Positions 13,142-25,518 are shown, numbered from the stretch's first letter. The stretch: 64,000 bases of DNA from Toxoplasma gondii ME49 (GCF_000006565.2 NC_031477.1:3566043-3630042), one strand, 5' to 3'. Made by a program: numbers and translations. The notes: generated by a model from the sequence alone, not told the origin.

Positions 13142-16100
13142 TTAGTCAGCGCGGAGGTCCATGAGAGTCTTTTCGATCCCACTCTGACTGATCATCACCA
13201 CTTCCGCCTGGTCGCCTGAAAAAACAGAGCATGCAGTGAAAGCTCACGGAGCGTACTGCCTTCTCGAGAAAAATAAAACCATATATCGAGGACAGCCCTT
13301 CTGTCGTTTTTGTACATGGTACCTCCTGAAATGCAGAACTTCCCCCCTGACTGGACCTGGTGAGTTTCCCCGTGTTGAGTCAAATTAAGCCGCAGGCTGC
13401 ACGCCTGGTGGTGCCCTTCCGTCAATTCCGTTACGTTTCAGCCTTGCGACCGCATTCCCCACTAAACCTAAAGACTTTGATTTCTCTTAAGGTGCAGGAG
13501 AAGTCAAGCATGACGTTTTCCTATCTCTAGTCGGCATAGCTTATGATTAAGACTACGACGGTATCTGATCGTCTTCGAGCTCCAACTTTCGTTCTTGACT
13601 CATGTCATGAAAATACGCAGCAGCTTCTGCAACTCGAAGAACCCTCACTCGAGACGAAAACAACTCAGAAGACGTTCGCGATCTACAAACGTTGAAAAGC
13701 CTTTCCCTGCTTCTCCACTCTTGCCTACCTGTGAAAATGTCGCGCTCGCCTGCAGAAGCCACTGCACTCTTGACGATTTCGACGATCCTCTCTCTCGTCA
13801 AAGGCGCCTTCTCGCCTTGCTGGTTATTCCGAGAGATCTGCAAACAAATGGATAAACACGTCTCTCCCCCACACAGAATAACGAAAAGCACATATCCATA
13901 TATCCACCCACACATCCTTGCACAGACATACTTGTATATACATATATATCCCTATATATATATATATATATACATATATATACATACACTTGTACTTCTG
14001 GGCACATGCACATTCACGTGATTTGCGGTCGATACGGCTCTGCTTTTCTGCACGTTTTCACAAACAGACTTCGTCACAGAGAGTCTGTGAAAATGGGGAA
14101 AACACGCAAAACCCCACCGAGTGGATCGGTGACCATATTTCTGGCCTCGGCGCAGTGCCCTCGCGCCCCTCTTCGCCTGTTTACTTGCATGCAAACAGGG
14201 AAACCTGCTTTTCGCTCAAGTGTTGTATCTCCTCTGATTCACAAGCACCTTCTGCGAAGTGAAGAAAGAGAGAGCGACGCACCTGGTTGTCCAGAACGGG
14301 CATGATCAGGTGGGCTCCTGTCCCTGCGCAGTTGTATCGAGAAGGCTCGAAGGATCCAATCGCATCGTAGCCATACACTGCCCCTTTGCCTGAAAACGCC
14401 AAGCAACCTTCAGTCCGTGAGGCCTTCTCTCCCATTTTCGTAATTTTTTGTAGAAGAAAACATACTTATACATATGTCTTTATTTACATATATATATATA
14501 TATATATTTCATGAGGTGCGAACGAGATACCCAGAGTCCCTCAAACATGCACATCTCTACATATATATATATATACATATATATAGAGAGAAACAAACAT
14601 ACACGCGCTTGATTGTGGCTGTGGGGACTCGGTTAACCGTTTTATCGTCTGTGGATTCGTTCATCAAGCAACTCGAGAAAGACGATTGAACTGGACGCGC
14701 CGGTTCCATCTGTACAGCCATATCGGAGGTCCTCCCAACTTTACATGGGCAAACACGTAGACACGCAGACGCCTGTAAGTCTCGGAAGCCACACCTCGGC
14801 GTTCAACTACGCACCGAAGCCCATACACTTGTAAATGTGTGTCTGGTCGACATGGAAGGAGACGGCGCTCTCTTTCGCTGTCTCCTTCCCGCGTTGGTTC
14901 AGAAAGGGCAGCTCGCAGTTCTCTCTCTCACCGTTTTCATCGATGCCGCAGAGGACGTTGAAAGTATAGAAGGGGAAGAAGCGGCGAGAGTAGAGCACTG
15001 TCGACAGCAGCTGAGCAATCGCGTTCAGACTGGGCGGATGGCGGTGCTGGTGCGTGTACTGTTCGATACGGATCTATCGAAGAAAACACGGAAGAAAAAA
15101 GGCGGAAGCGAAGATGAGGAAGAACCAAGATCCTCTGAAACGCAGAGGTGCACCGCAACAAAAGAAAAAGAAGTTTCCTTATCCAGCGTCTTCACGAGGA
15201 CCCAGAGGACTGCAAGACGCGCACATACATCAGAACTTGTCTCTTGAGATGACAGACCGGACACAGATCTCACAGCCAAAACGAGGAGAAACGAATGAAA
15301 ACGAGGTCAAAAAAGCGGACCGACGACAACCGGGGTGCATGAAAGTCAACTGAACTCCTGGAGAGATGCAAACACGCGGGAATGCCGTTGCGCACAACGC
15401 AGAAAACACCCGAGACATTACTTTTGCATTTCTCCAAAAACTCGCGTCGCCAATCTCTGTCCTTTGTCTTCTTCCTTATCTTTCCTCTGTCCAAAGCCTT
15501 GCGCCCTGTTTCGTCTCCTCTCGCTTTTCTCTCTTGCTTCTTCGCGTCCTTTCCTTCTCTCTGTGTTTCTTTCCCTACTTTGAGAAGGTTGTGGAGAGTC
15601 GTCTTGTCAGCCTCCATGCCAGAGGTCGCCAGGACAACCTTGTCAGTCCTGCAAAGACACTCAGGAGCCTCACTGGCGCATGCGGCATCACCGAAGAAAG
15701 GGGAAAAACACCAACGAACCCCCTTCAGCAAGAAACTGATACACAACACAGAGACACGACGCTGAACTCCGCCTCTGAAGATTCTCCTCTCACGCTCTCA
15801 CGACTGCCTGTTGTGGCGCATGAGCTGCTGCGGAGTGCCTAGACCTATCTGTCAATGTATCTAGATGTAGGTCTCCTTGTCGCTCTAACTAGATCTCTTT
15901 ATCTCTCTGCATCTGTCCGTCCATCCCCACGAGCTATAATGGCTATTTTGTACTGGCCTGTTTATCCTTGCTGGTATGCATTTCTTCGGTCTCGTGTTCC
16001 GCGAAGACACTGTCCCCGCAGTTCCCCTCGCGCTCACAGCTTCGTGATCTTTGACTGGCGACGAGAGTAGATGGAGAAGCCAGTCGACAAACGCGTGTCT

Positions 16101-16613
16101 CCCACCGCGACGGCGAAGTCCTCTCCAGCGACGCACACCACTGTCCTGCAGAAGAGAAGACGTTGGGTGGCAAGCAGCCATGAGAAAACCGACAAAAAGG
16201 ATGCACGGGCTCATGTGCAACAAGCTGTTCTGGAGAGAGTGGACCACGAGGTGGACTCCATCAGAAGACAAAGACAGGCGCCCCCGAGCACAGACAACAC
16301 CCTTGACACACACGGTCGATGGGGGGGGGGGCGAAATGCATGCAGAAGAAGCGCTCCGTTCGCATTTCTTCCCCTCAAGCGAAGCAGCGAAACGTTCTTC
16401 TCTAGTGCTCTTCCTCCAGCAGAACAACTCAGCTCTCCTGCAGGAAAAGCAGAGCTGTACGGTGTGTTTATCTCTGACTGTTTACCCTCCGTTGTTGACG
16501 TAAGGACTGAAGCGACGCTCCATGGGCGCGGCAAGCGCAACTGGAAGAATAGCCTCCTCCTCTGGGTGGAGGAGTCGAGAAGTCGGCAGAGACGCCGGGC
16601 CGCCAGCCAGCAT
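13142..16613 (-). CDS. PSMB1: Proteasome subunit beta type-1 (beta6), seven exons
   Basis: This is a non-catalytic beta subunit of the 20S proteasome core. Exons: 16613 (or 16523)-16486, 16145-16038, 15648-15579, 15073-14932, 14389-14283, 13837-13729 and 13215-13142; phases agree throughout. Family landmarks in order are [96 protein letters not shown] and a short tail ending in RAD. There is no N-terminal catalytic threonine site, as expected for beta6. From the methionine at 16523 the product is 215 aa, close to the mature subunit. The same frame is open upstream with methionines at 16613 (245 aa, near the usual precursor length of about 240, with A at -3) and at 16700 (274 aa, strong context). 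I chose 16613 because beta6 is made with a short propeptide. The last intron carries an 18S rRNA fragment. Confidence 0.93.
13351..13613 (-). pseudogene. Degenerate 18S rRNA fragment inside a proteasome intron
   Basis: On the minus strand this stretch reads as the part of nuclear small-subunit rRNA that contains the universal segment GAATTGACGGAAGGGCACC (complement near 13405-13422). It is followed by GGCTTAATTTGACTCAACAC and GGGGAAACTCACCAGGTCC. In the other direction come GCAAGGCTGAAAC, AATCAAAGTCTTT, TCTAGAGATAGGAAAACGTCA in variant form, ACGATCAGATACCGTCGTAG and AAGAACGAAAGT. About 260 bases are collinear with eukaryotic 18S rRNA, with scattered substitutions (for example GAATTGACGG is preceded by CGTAAC instead of CTTAAAG), so it is an old copy and not functional rRNA. 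It lies wholly within the last beta6 intron (13216-13728), rRNA-sense in the same direction as the gene. Confidence 0.9.
13934..13988. repeat. (TA)n microsatellite in proteasome intron 5
   Basis: TA/CATA repeats of about 55 bases lie in the intron between 14282 and 13838. Similar runs occur in the next intron upstream at 14487-14508 and about 14560-14585. Confidence 0.85.
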
Positions 16614-16625
16614 TATGGAGTCTGA

Positions 16626-16867
16626 AGAGACGCACAGATGGACGCAACTCATTGAGGCTGAAGGGAACTCCACCGGAAACGCGGAGCGTCGGCTCGCCAT
16701 CTTCGCCTAGACGCCGCCTCCTTCCCTGGTGTTCCCGCGCGCAGAAAAGCAGAAAAAGAGTTTCTATTTAAAGCCGGAAGCCACACAGCGACGGCGACAC
16801 AGCCGAGAAACAGACAGCGGAAAGAGGAGGAAGAGACGGAGGCTGAGGGAAAGAGAACACTGAGACG
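16626..16867. promoter_or_regulatory. Cluster of (A/T)GAGACG heptamers upstream of the proteasome gene
   Basis: Copies lie at 16626-16632 (AGAGACG), 16832-16838 (AGAGACG) and 16861-16867 (TGAGACG), with a further AGAGACG at 16588-16594 that falls inside the reading frame if the 16613 start is used. The A/TGAGACG heptamer is a known orientation-independent promoter element of Toxoplasma dense-granule and other genes. The use here is inferred from sequence and position only. Confidence 0.5.
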
Positions 16868-17125
16868 ACGCACAGAAAACACGAAGCCGCAACGTGGAAA
16901 CACAAACCAAAGATCCGACAACTCCAAAGCTCTGCAGGACTCCACTCTCGGCAGTCACACGCTCTGTTCAAAAGACAGAAAGACAGACGACACAGAAGAG
17001 AAACATACCAAAAAGCAAGAGTCTTTCTCCCATCTCTCTCCACGAACGCACAACCACACAGGTGCTTCTGAAAAATCCCTTCCACCCACCACCCATCCTT
17101 TATAAAAGTCGAGGTACACGCGTCG

Positions 17126-17202
17126 TATATATATATACATACATACATATATACATACATATATACATACATATATACAGACATATATACGTATATACAT
17201 AG
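17126..17202. repeat. TATA/CATA microsatellite
   Basis: About 77 bases of tatatacataca-type repeats lie roughly 500-600 bases upstream of the proteasome start. Confidence 0.85.
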
Positions 17203-17285
17203 ATGCATCTGCATTCCCCGGAAGAGGACAACTCGACTGAAGCGTTCCACTCTTTCAGACGCCTCGAGTTGCGTGCACACACCCA

Positions 17286-17299
17286 GGTGTGCATACACC
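17286..17299. repeat. Dispersed palindrome copy (GGTGTGCATACACC)
   Basis: A near-perfect member of the GGTGTA-NN-TACACC family, about 670 bases upstream of the proteasome start. Confidence 0.6.
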
Positions 17300-19160
17300 G
17301 GAGATACAGGACGAGAAAAAAACCTTTCTTCGAGACACTGTGAAAAACAGACAAGTAAGAAGGTTGAGAGGCGACGGCGGCAGACACAACGACGCAGCGG
17401 CCGCCGTTGCCCAAGCGCAGTGTCACTCGTTAGTGTCTGTGCTCGCTAGAAAGCGAATCGATCCCTGTTCTCCCGTTTCTGAAGTGTATGCACACCCGAC
17501 AAATTTCGGGGCGCCTTCAGCTGCGACCCGCCTGACGCATGCGATTGCGTTTCGGTCTCTTTTTTTCCCCGGAATTTCTCAACACTGGTCCAGCACTTCC
17601 GCGGAAGAACTCGCACAGACACGGGTCTCTCCTCACCGTTAAAGGCGCCAGAAAAGAAACGAGAGAAGGGCGAAAAGGAAAAGACCGACGAGAAGAAGAC
17701 AGAGGAGAAGGTGATCGAGAAGGCGAAGAAGACGACGAGGACGAAGACGGACAAGAAATTCGGAAAGCCGAGTCTCTGCAGCTGGGCTGTGAGACTCTCG
17801 GTGGACAGAGAGCACAAAGTTTGCTCATTCGGTGCGATTAATTCAGAAGGACGGATTTCCAGAAGAACAAAAAAGCACAAAGTCACAAAGTTGCTGCGTT
17901 TTCGCTGTCGAGAGAGACGCGTTCTGCGTGTCTTCTTCCATGTGTGTGCCTGAGTGCGTAGCGCGTGCATGCACACAAGAAAAAGCGAACAGAGTGAAGA
18001 GGCTGCGAAAAAACCGATGAAAACAGGCCTCCACACCTGCGTGTCTCAAGGAAAATTCTCGCTCTTCTTCTGCAGAGGATCTGTCAAGAGGGAAGCTCTT
18101 CCTTGTCTCTATGTTGCGACATCCGGAGGACCGAAGACATTTCTGGCGAAGCAAGACAGAGACACCGCGTTGCGTCCAAGGCAACAAGCGAGTTGTACCG
18201 GGAAAGAGTTTTCTGCTCTCTGAACAACACTAAAAAAGTGCCTAAAAAGGAAAACACTGCACACCGAAGAAACTCTTTCTGTAGACCAACTCTTCATAGA
18301 CGCATATATATATATATATATATATATATACATTTATGGTGTTTAGAAAGAGATGCACCCATTATGCAAATGTCCAAAAAAGAGCTGAAGAAGGTGCCCC
18401 GCCGCTTGCCAACCCAAACAGTTGTTGGCAAGAAAAAAGCTTCCTTACTGCAACTGCTTTGTAAGCAAGTCCCACTTTAGATCCGCCGAAATATATATAT
18501 ATATATAGAGCTGCACCAATACATATATATATATATATATATATCCATACATCTACGAATATATATTTGCACATGAAGAAGCAAACCGACATATATCCAC
18601 GGATAATTATGTAGTGTCTACGTCGATTGAAAAGTTGAATTTTAGATGCGAATTTACACATATGTGCAGGTCTCGATCTTCATGCAAATGCCCGTTTGGA
18701 TGGACCGCAGAGAAGGCTGCGGACCGATTCGACATTCTACGTGGTGGAAGGGAACAGATGGTGAAAGAAGTTCGCGTTTGACAGGAAACCTGTCCCAGAT
18801 GATGCCGTCAGAAGCTTCTAGGAGAGAGGCTGGAATGCGCCGGTGTCGAGAGGTGCCGCCTCCAGAAAAAACCGCCAGAAACCCAGTTCCGACGACTCAG
18901 AACACTCGGTAAAGCATTTTTGTGAACTGCATGCGTACTCTCTGTCTTCTTCCACGGGACGCTCCGTATGTACACAGCACTGGCTGCTTCCAGGAGCGCC
19001 GCGTTGTCTCGTGACTCTTGTCTACATCCAATCAGCAGTCTCTCTCTTTTCCTCTGAGTTTCGTCTTTACCGGGAAACAACAGACAGACTCAAAGAAGGT
19101 GGGAGGTAGCCTTTTCACAGTGAAGTGTACACGCCCTTTCTCTTTTACAAAAGTGTAGGC

Positions 19161-19179
19161 GGCGCCTCTCAGAGGCGCC
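19161..19179. repeat. GC-rich inverted repeat, 9-bp arms
   Basis: GGCGCCTCT and AGAGGCGCC are separated by a single C, giving an odd-length near-palindrome in the 3' flank of the CABLES-like gene. Confidence 0.7.
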
Positions 19180-19254
19180 TTTTGCCAAGTTCTGCAGGTC
19201 GAGTCTCGTTCACGAGAAAATGAGGCGCTTTCGTCGCGCCTTCTGTCTTCCTCA

Positions 19255-19267
19255 GGTGTATGTACAC
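19255..19267. repeat. Dispersed palindrome copy (GGTGTATGTACAC)
   Basis: A member of the GGTGTA-NN-TACACC family in the intergenic region, with the final arm base changed to T. Confidence 0.65.
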
Positions 19268-19818
19268 TTCACAGCAGGGACCTCTTCCTGGACTCGACTC
19301 GGCAGGGGATTCTAAGGTTTTCCGTCACACATACAAATGGAGCCGGCACCTTTCTCCTCCTATTCTCTTTTGAGGCAATCAGATGAAAACGAATCCAAAA
19401 CGCTACCGGGAAAACGAAAAAAAGAAAAGCAAGACGACAGAGACTGGAGCGAACAAACCCAGAAAGTCAAGAGAAGGCCTTCGATGCTACGACGTCCTTG
19501 CCTCTCTTCTCTCTGCGTCTGCTTCGTGTCTCCTTTTTCTCCTCTCGGCCTGTCCTTCTTTCCAGTAGTTCTTGCCGGACATGCTTCACACATCGTCGAC
19601 ATCCTTTCCGCTTCTTCTTTGGAAGGATCCTTTCATCTCGCCTGAAACACCTGATCTCCTTCCGTGTATACGTGCTACTGTCGCTCGCGATCTCTCCCAT
19701 TTTTTTCCTCTCCTTTGCTTCTTCGTTCTCTCTGCTTCTTCTTCTCTTCGGCCTCTTCTTTTTCTCTGCTTCTTCTTTTTCTCTGCATCCTCTTCTTTGT
19801 TTCTCAGTGGTTCGCTGT

Positions 19819-22800
19819 TCAGGCGCTGAAGAAGGCAGTCTCTGGCGAACCGTACACCTCTTCGAACGCCGTGTCCTGCATTTACAGAAAACGCACAACT
19901 TCCAGGAAATTGGGACCGCGTTCTTTCTCCTCTTCGCGAGTTGCCGCATCTCTCTCCTTCCTCTCATACTTTCTCTCTCTCTTTCTCTGTCTTTGTCGTC
20001 ATCTCTTCCTGCTTTCTGACGCGCAAGGCGATCCGCCGTCATCCGACAGCTGCTGCCTACAGACGCAGCACGAGAAGGAGGCAGTGCAGGAAGAGGAGAG
20101 AGCGAAGACGCAAAAAACCGAGACAGAGAAGAGACGGAAGAGAAGGGGAGGAAATGCGGATAAAAAGATGGAAACGAAGGGGAGAAGATACAGAAGAGGG
20201 ACGAAGGAGACAGAGAAACGAACGGGATGAGGTCGAACACAGAAATAGCAGAGACAGAAGAGAAAGGAGACACACGACTCAAGAGAGAAGAGATAGGGAG
20301 AAACTAAATGGAATAAATAGAGACTGAAAAGAGGGCGAGAGGAAACAGATGCACGCAAAAAGTATTATCTCATCGACCGGAAAAATCAACAAGTTCCCTG
20401 AACACTTCGTGCTCACTTTCGACTCGAGGTAGTGGAGAATGTGCGGCAGAACATGTTCAATTGACAGCTGAAGCGAGAAGCCGAGAAGCCCAAAGACCTG
20501 AGAAAGCACCCGCGACGCGCATGCGAATGCACAGTCAGTTGCGCATTGGGGACCAGAAAAGGACTCCACTTTTGCAGCTTATTGATTTGCGATGGTTCAA
20601 CTGACGAACGCGTTCGAAGGCACGAATCAAACGATCCTCCACGCAAGCTTGAATGCGTCAAGTACACATCTCGTCTCACTCTCGGCAGAACTCCATCTAT
20701 ACGCATCCCTTTATATCTTTATATATATGAGAAAGAAATTTGTGCTTTCGATTTTCTATTTTCTCCTCTGTCTGTGCATGGCGTTATGCGCGAACGCTCT
20801 TGGATGTAACATCGACCGAAGAAACCGAGACAGCGAAGGCCGGTCTTCCGTTATGGAGTTTCCTTCCCCCCTGTCTCTCTGATTAGACTTAGCTTTCCCG
20901 CTGCTTTTCTTTGCAGAGTTTCCTCCTTCGTTCCTTTGCGCGTGGACTCTGCGTTTCCTTTGTGTCGTTACCGTGAACTCGGCTTGGCAAAGGGCATGAG
21001 CAGGAAGGCCGCGCTGTCGGTCGAGGTGTTTGAGCAGCGAGCAGAGTCTCTGCACAAGTTTGGGCTCTCCGTTCTGGTTGAATTTGAAAGCCAGCAGGAG
21101 ACACGCGCCCGCGAACAGCTTCCTCACAGACTTGTCCACCGCACCCATCTGCACCAGCCTGCAGAGACGGCGAGGAAGTTCAAGAAACAACCGGGAAACA
21201 GACACACTGTGGAAACGGTGGGGACAGGACATGAAAAGAGACCGGTTCGTTCTCCAACGGTGCACACACGGGTGTCTCCTCTGCCCCCCGGAAAGGAGAA
21301 AAGAAACCCACGGGCGGGAGACGCAAAGAAAAGAAAGAGAGAAAAAAAGAAAGAAGAGAGGAGGAAACGAGAAGGAGGAAATGAGAAGGAGGAAACGAGA
21401 AGGATGAGAAAGACGAAGTAATCAGAAGGCCGGAGAGGGGCGAAGGGTACCGCTGAAAAGAGGTCTCTGTGGAGAGGAAATTTCATTTTCTCTAACATAG
21501 AAACTGTTCCTCGTCCTTCAACAGGAAAGCGGAGAACCGACAAGACAGAGACATGCAGAGAGCGATTTGGACACAGGGAAGGGGGGAAATTCATGGGAGG
21601 AAACGCGCGTACAGTAGAACAACAAAGGAAGCTGAATAAACTCAATTACATGCATATGCATATATGTAGATATTGATAGAAAAAAAGAGAACGACGAAGA
21701 GAACTCACCGTTCAAAGTACACCCAAGCGCAGGCGACAGTCGAGACGTCGAGCTGTTCCTCTTGTTCGATTAACGCAAACATTTCGAGTTTGAGGCTTCT
21801 GCAGAAAAAAGAAGACTTGGCATATCTGAAGATACAGTTGTGGGCACGAGTGTTGGAAAACAACGATAAGACACCCGAGAAGAGACAACGGAAAGATGAG
21901 GTGTATGTACACCCGGTAGACTTTGAGTGTGAGTGGACGACGCGAAACCGGCAAAACCTCACAGGAAAGGAGGAGACAGAAATGCGCACAAGTTGTGCCA
22001 TTAGGCAGAGAGGAAATAACGGGAGAAAAGGAATCACGGAAAGAAGCAAAGCAGATGCAGAAGAGAGAACCGAAGGAAACGGCAGAATGACAACAGAAGA
22101 TCTCGGCGCCTTCCCCTCTTCTTGTGTCTGCACAGAAACGAAGCGATACAGGCAAAAGTCGAGTGGGAGACATAACGACTGGGAGGGAGACACAGAGAGA
22201 GAGACAAAAAAAACACAAAAGCAGGTGAACGCATGCAGAGAGTTGAGGAAGAGAAAGACCAGAGAGAAGAGAAGACAGAGAGACGGAGAAGAAAGAGAAG
22301 AAGAAGAGAGAGAGGAAACGGAGAGGAAGAACAGAGAGAAGAATAAGCAGAACACAGAGGCTGTTGAGGATGACCGTACCTGAGTTTGGAGAGCGTCATG
22401 GACGGATGGACAGAAGGGTGCATCTGCAAGAAACATGAAAAGCTGATGCTTCACACTTGGAAGCAGAGGAGGACGAGCCCATACCAGGAAGACCCATTTT
22501 CGGTTTGCGTTTTCTCAACGCACCATAAAGAAGTGATTGCCGCCGAAAAGCCAAGAACACATCAAAACAACAAAGAAACGAAAAAGGGAGAAAGCAAGAG
22601 ACACAGCGAGACAGAAGGAGACGAAGGGAGACAGAACGAGGCAGAGAGAGACACAAAGAGGGAGACGGACACCGAGAAAAACACAGAGATAGAAAGAGAC
22701 ACATGGAGACAGACGGGGCTTTTGCCAGACAAGACAAGCCCTCTGATATCCATGCGCATCTCTGGGGGGGAGACGCCTTGACCTGAAGAGGCACTGCAAC

Positions 22801-25518
22801 TTGAGACGGCCATGCACGAGACGAGGACGGCAAGGAAAAACGACACACACCAGACACAGAATGCGGAGAACAGAAAACGGAAAAAACCTCGAAGAAGCGG
22901 AAGATCCACGCGCCGTCCTTCGGACCTTGTGAAACTGAAGATTGAGTTCTTCCTTGAGTTGCTGCGGAGGAAAGTAGGGAATGATCGAGACACTCGCGCC
23001 GAGCATGCACATGACGGTCTGGTGTCGTCCCTGTTGAAAACGCATGTTGTCCAAGGCGTAAGGGTCGTAGCTGAAGAACGCAAAACGCAGAAGAGAAAGG
23101 AGCAATACTCCATTCTCGCGGACGAACGAGAGATAAATCCAGCCACGACAGAAAAAAGGGTGAAGAGACAGTGTCCGTTCACCCGGAAACAGAAGCTGGG
23201 CAGACTCTGCAGGCAAGGACGAGAACCGAAAGTCCACAACCATTCTTCACACCGTTTCTCTTGAGTACTTGTTCCATCACGTCTGCCTTTCTCTAAGCAC
23301 TCGCTGTTGTCACTTCTCTGCGCTCGCACACCATCTTCCCTAGGCACCTCGCGCCTCCTCTGATATTTCTTGCTGTGTGTGCCTACGAGAAGTGAGAAGG
23401 AAAGAGGAACTGGGCGTAGGAGACGCCTCGTTTCCGGCGCTTCTTGGCTGTATAAACACCTCGGCCCATGGCCTTCCTGAGGCCGCTGGCAGTCGCACTG
23501 GGGAGAAACCGCGCATCGCCTGGTCTCTTCTTTTCACAAGAGAAAGCGCGGAGATTCCCACGGAGTTGCTGGTCGTCTTCGCCTCTGCCTCTCGCTGTTT
23601 CTCTGCGCCGAAAGATAGCAAACAAGTGTCTCTTCCTCGAGCCCCCCATCTCGTCCCTGTCTCGCGGGAACAAACAGCGAGAGTCTGCAGGACTCTCCAG
23701 CTCACCGTAGCCAGCCCGGTGTCTCTGCGCGTGTGTCTCTTGCTGCTTCTCTCGGCGGTTTCTCGCCCTCACCCAGGGCAAGGAGGCAACGATCGACTCG
23801 AGGAGATGAGGCCAAGTCTCCCGACTGCGAGCCTGCTGCTCCTCCCTCCGCGGCTCCGCGTGGTGTACATACATCTCGCGCGCCGCGGGCCGGTCACGAA
23901 CCTGCGAGAAACAAGCGACGCATGCGTCCTGATAGCCGACGATCACGCGGACGCTCTCGACCCCCAGAGACTCCACAGGCGTCTCTTCGTCCACACGGAT
24001 CCGTCCAGGTGTCTCCGCATACACCCGGTCGAGGAGGGCGCGGGCGGGGGCCGCCTCGCCGTCCCTGAGGAACTTGAGGAGCTGTTTCTGGTCCTCAGTC
24101 CGCGCCGCAGGCTCCGCCGCCTCCAGCGCATGCAGAAGAAAAAGAAACTTCTCGATGGTCTGCGCGGCGTCTCCCGCGCCCCGCAGCAGCCGCTGCTGTC
24201 TAGAACCTGCAGCCTCCGCTGCCTCCTCCTCGAGCAGCAGCTGCGTCTCCGAACTTGAGAGACAGACAACCGCGCCCACACTCCCGGGTGCGGAAGCACT
24301 CGCCTGCGAGCCCAAGACCCCACAGCCCAAGGAGCCCGAGCCGGTGGGGACTGTCTCCGTGCGGGGGCGAGCAGAGACAGCCGCGCCCACGTACGCCTCG
24401 GCGCCGACGGCTTTCTCCTCGAGGGAGAGAGACGTGAGAAACGCGAGGGCGCAGGAGAGACACACCCCAGTGTCGAGAGCGGCGCCCACACTCCGGCGCG
24501 AGGCTGCCGCGCACCGACTGCAGCGTCCTGCGAGAGGCGCCCGGGCGGCCGGACGGGGAGAGTCGGCGAGGCCTAGAGTATCCTTCTGTTCTTCAGCGAG
24601 AGGGAAGAGCTGAGCCGTCGCGAGCGGCGCGATGTGCGAAAGCGCGAAGAGCGAGGAAGCGAGGGGTGTCTCCAGAGACTGCGGCGTCCGCGCCGGCGTC
24701 TCTTGGATGTCTGTACACTGCAGAGGCGCGTCCGAGGGGAAGGACGAGCAGAGCGGCACAGACGACGTGGGCGGAGTGTCGAGACACCCGCGCAGATGCG
24801 GCGCGGCAGTGTCGACACCCTCGCCGAGACTTCCCCCTTTTTCGCCAGACGACTGCAGCGACGAACCTGCATTCGATTGACCTCTGTCTCCTGTCGAGCG
24901 GTCGACCACCGGAGACACCCTGGAGCCCAAAGCGGAGTCGGTCTCTGGGGCGAGCGGCGCCGCGGCTTGCAGACGCAGTGGCGGACTGGAGGCAGTTTCG
25001 GCAGTCGCTGGAGTCAGGGGACCTCGCGCGGAAGCCGGTGCGGCCGCTGCATGCGCGGAGACGGCCGGATGCCGCAGGACATTTTCAGCATCCTCACCGC
25101 GAGGGAGAGAGACAGACTCGGCGTCGAGAGAGCGAGGAGAGGCAGACCGATTCGCAGAGAGGAAAAACGTAGCAAGAAATGAAGAGAGAGACGACGAGGC
25201 GGAGGCAGAAGAAGAGTCTTGCTGCGGCGCACTCGCCTCTGGGGCAGGAGTGGGGTCAAGACTGAGAGAAGAGGATGTGAAGGGTGCGGTGAAGAAGCGC
25301 TTCTCGTCTCCAAAGACCGACAGAGTCTCCATCTCCTCGCCTCTCGGGCGCAGAAAAACAGGGACAACTACATCGGAAGCAGCAGAGGAAGCAGAAGAGG
25401 AAGCAGAGGAAGAGAGGAGAGAAGCGCGAGGACATCCGCGCCCCGCCCTCGAGTCTGCAAACGGCACAGTGACATGCAGGCGCTCTGCCTCGTCGCCATG
25501 AGGCGGCGGCTGCGACAT
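19819..25518 (-). CDS. CABLES-type cyclin-box protein, seven exons, about 911 aa
   Basis: Exons: 25518-23387, 23070-22926, 22423-22380, 21798-21709, 21158-20972, 20497-20417 and 19875-19819. The total of 2736 nt is in frame. Residues 1-710 come from one large exon, a Ser/Ala/Pro-rich low-complexity region with scattered CxxC pairs (for example CSRCA). Residues 711-893 match the cyclin-like domain of the CABLES (Cdk5 and Abl enzyme substrate) family. They begin YDPYALDNMRFQQGRHQTV, then IPYFPPQQLKEELNLQF, then MTLSKLRSLKLEM, VACAWVYFERLV, VRKLFAGACLLLAFKF, and LLGFSLQLSIEHVLPH. In animal CABLES the same order occurs (TLTKIRSLKREM, VAMAFVYFEKL, RKLCAGACVLLA, EHEVMPHY). CABLES proteins bind cyclin-dependent kinases, so a cell-cycle role is likely but inferred; no Abl partner is expected here. 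The E1 donor at 23387 was chosen over a nearer GTGAG at 23705 because only it keeps phase with exon 2. Confidence 0.85.
21900..21913. repeat. Dispersed palindrome copy (GGTGTATGTACACC)
   Basis: A perfect family member inside the third intron of the CABLES-like gene. Confidence 0.75.
23862..23873. repeat. Dispersed palindrome copy in coding sequence (GGTGTACATACA)
   Basis: A partial family member that falls within exon 1 of the CABLES-like gene, where the complement encodes part of MYVHHAEP. Confidence 0.6.

Larger units (their letters stand above)
16614..19818. other. Intergenic between proteasome and CABLES-like genes
   Basis: This holds the promoter and leader of the proteasome gene at its left end and the 3' flank of the CABLES-like gene at its right end. 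It has (TA)n runs at 17126-17202, 18303-18332, 18491-18507 and 18521-18543, a short inverted repeat at 19161-19179, and copies of the dispersed palindrome near 17286 and 19255. No protein gene is supported. Confidence 0.6.

Noticed and set aside
23701..23710. Donor GTGAG at 23705 as the end of CABLES-like exon 1
   Set aside because: It leaves one base and breaks the frame of exon 2. The donor at 23387 leaves two and restores the conserved YDPYALDN reading.
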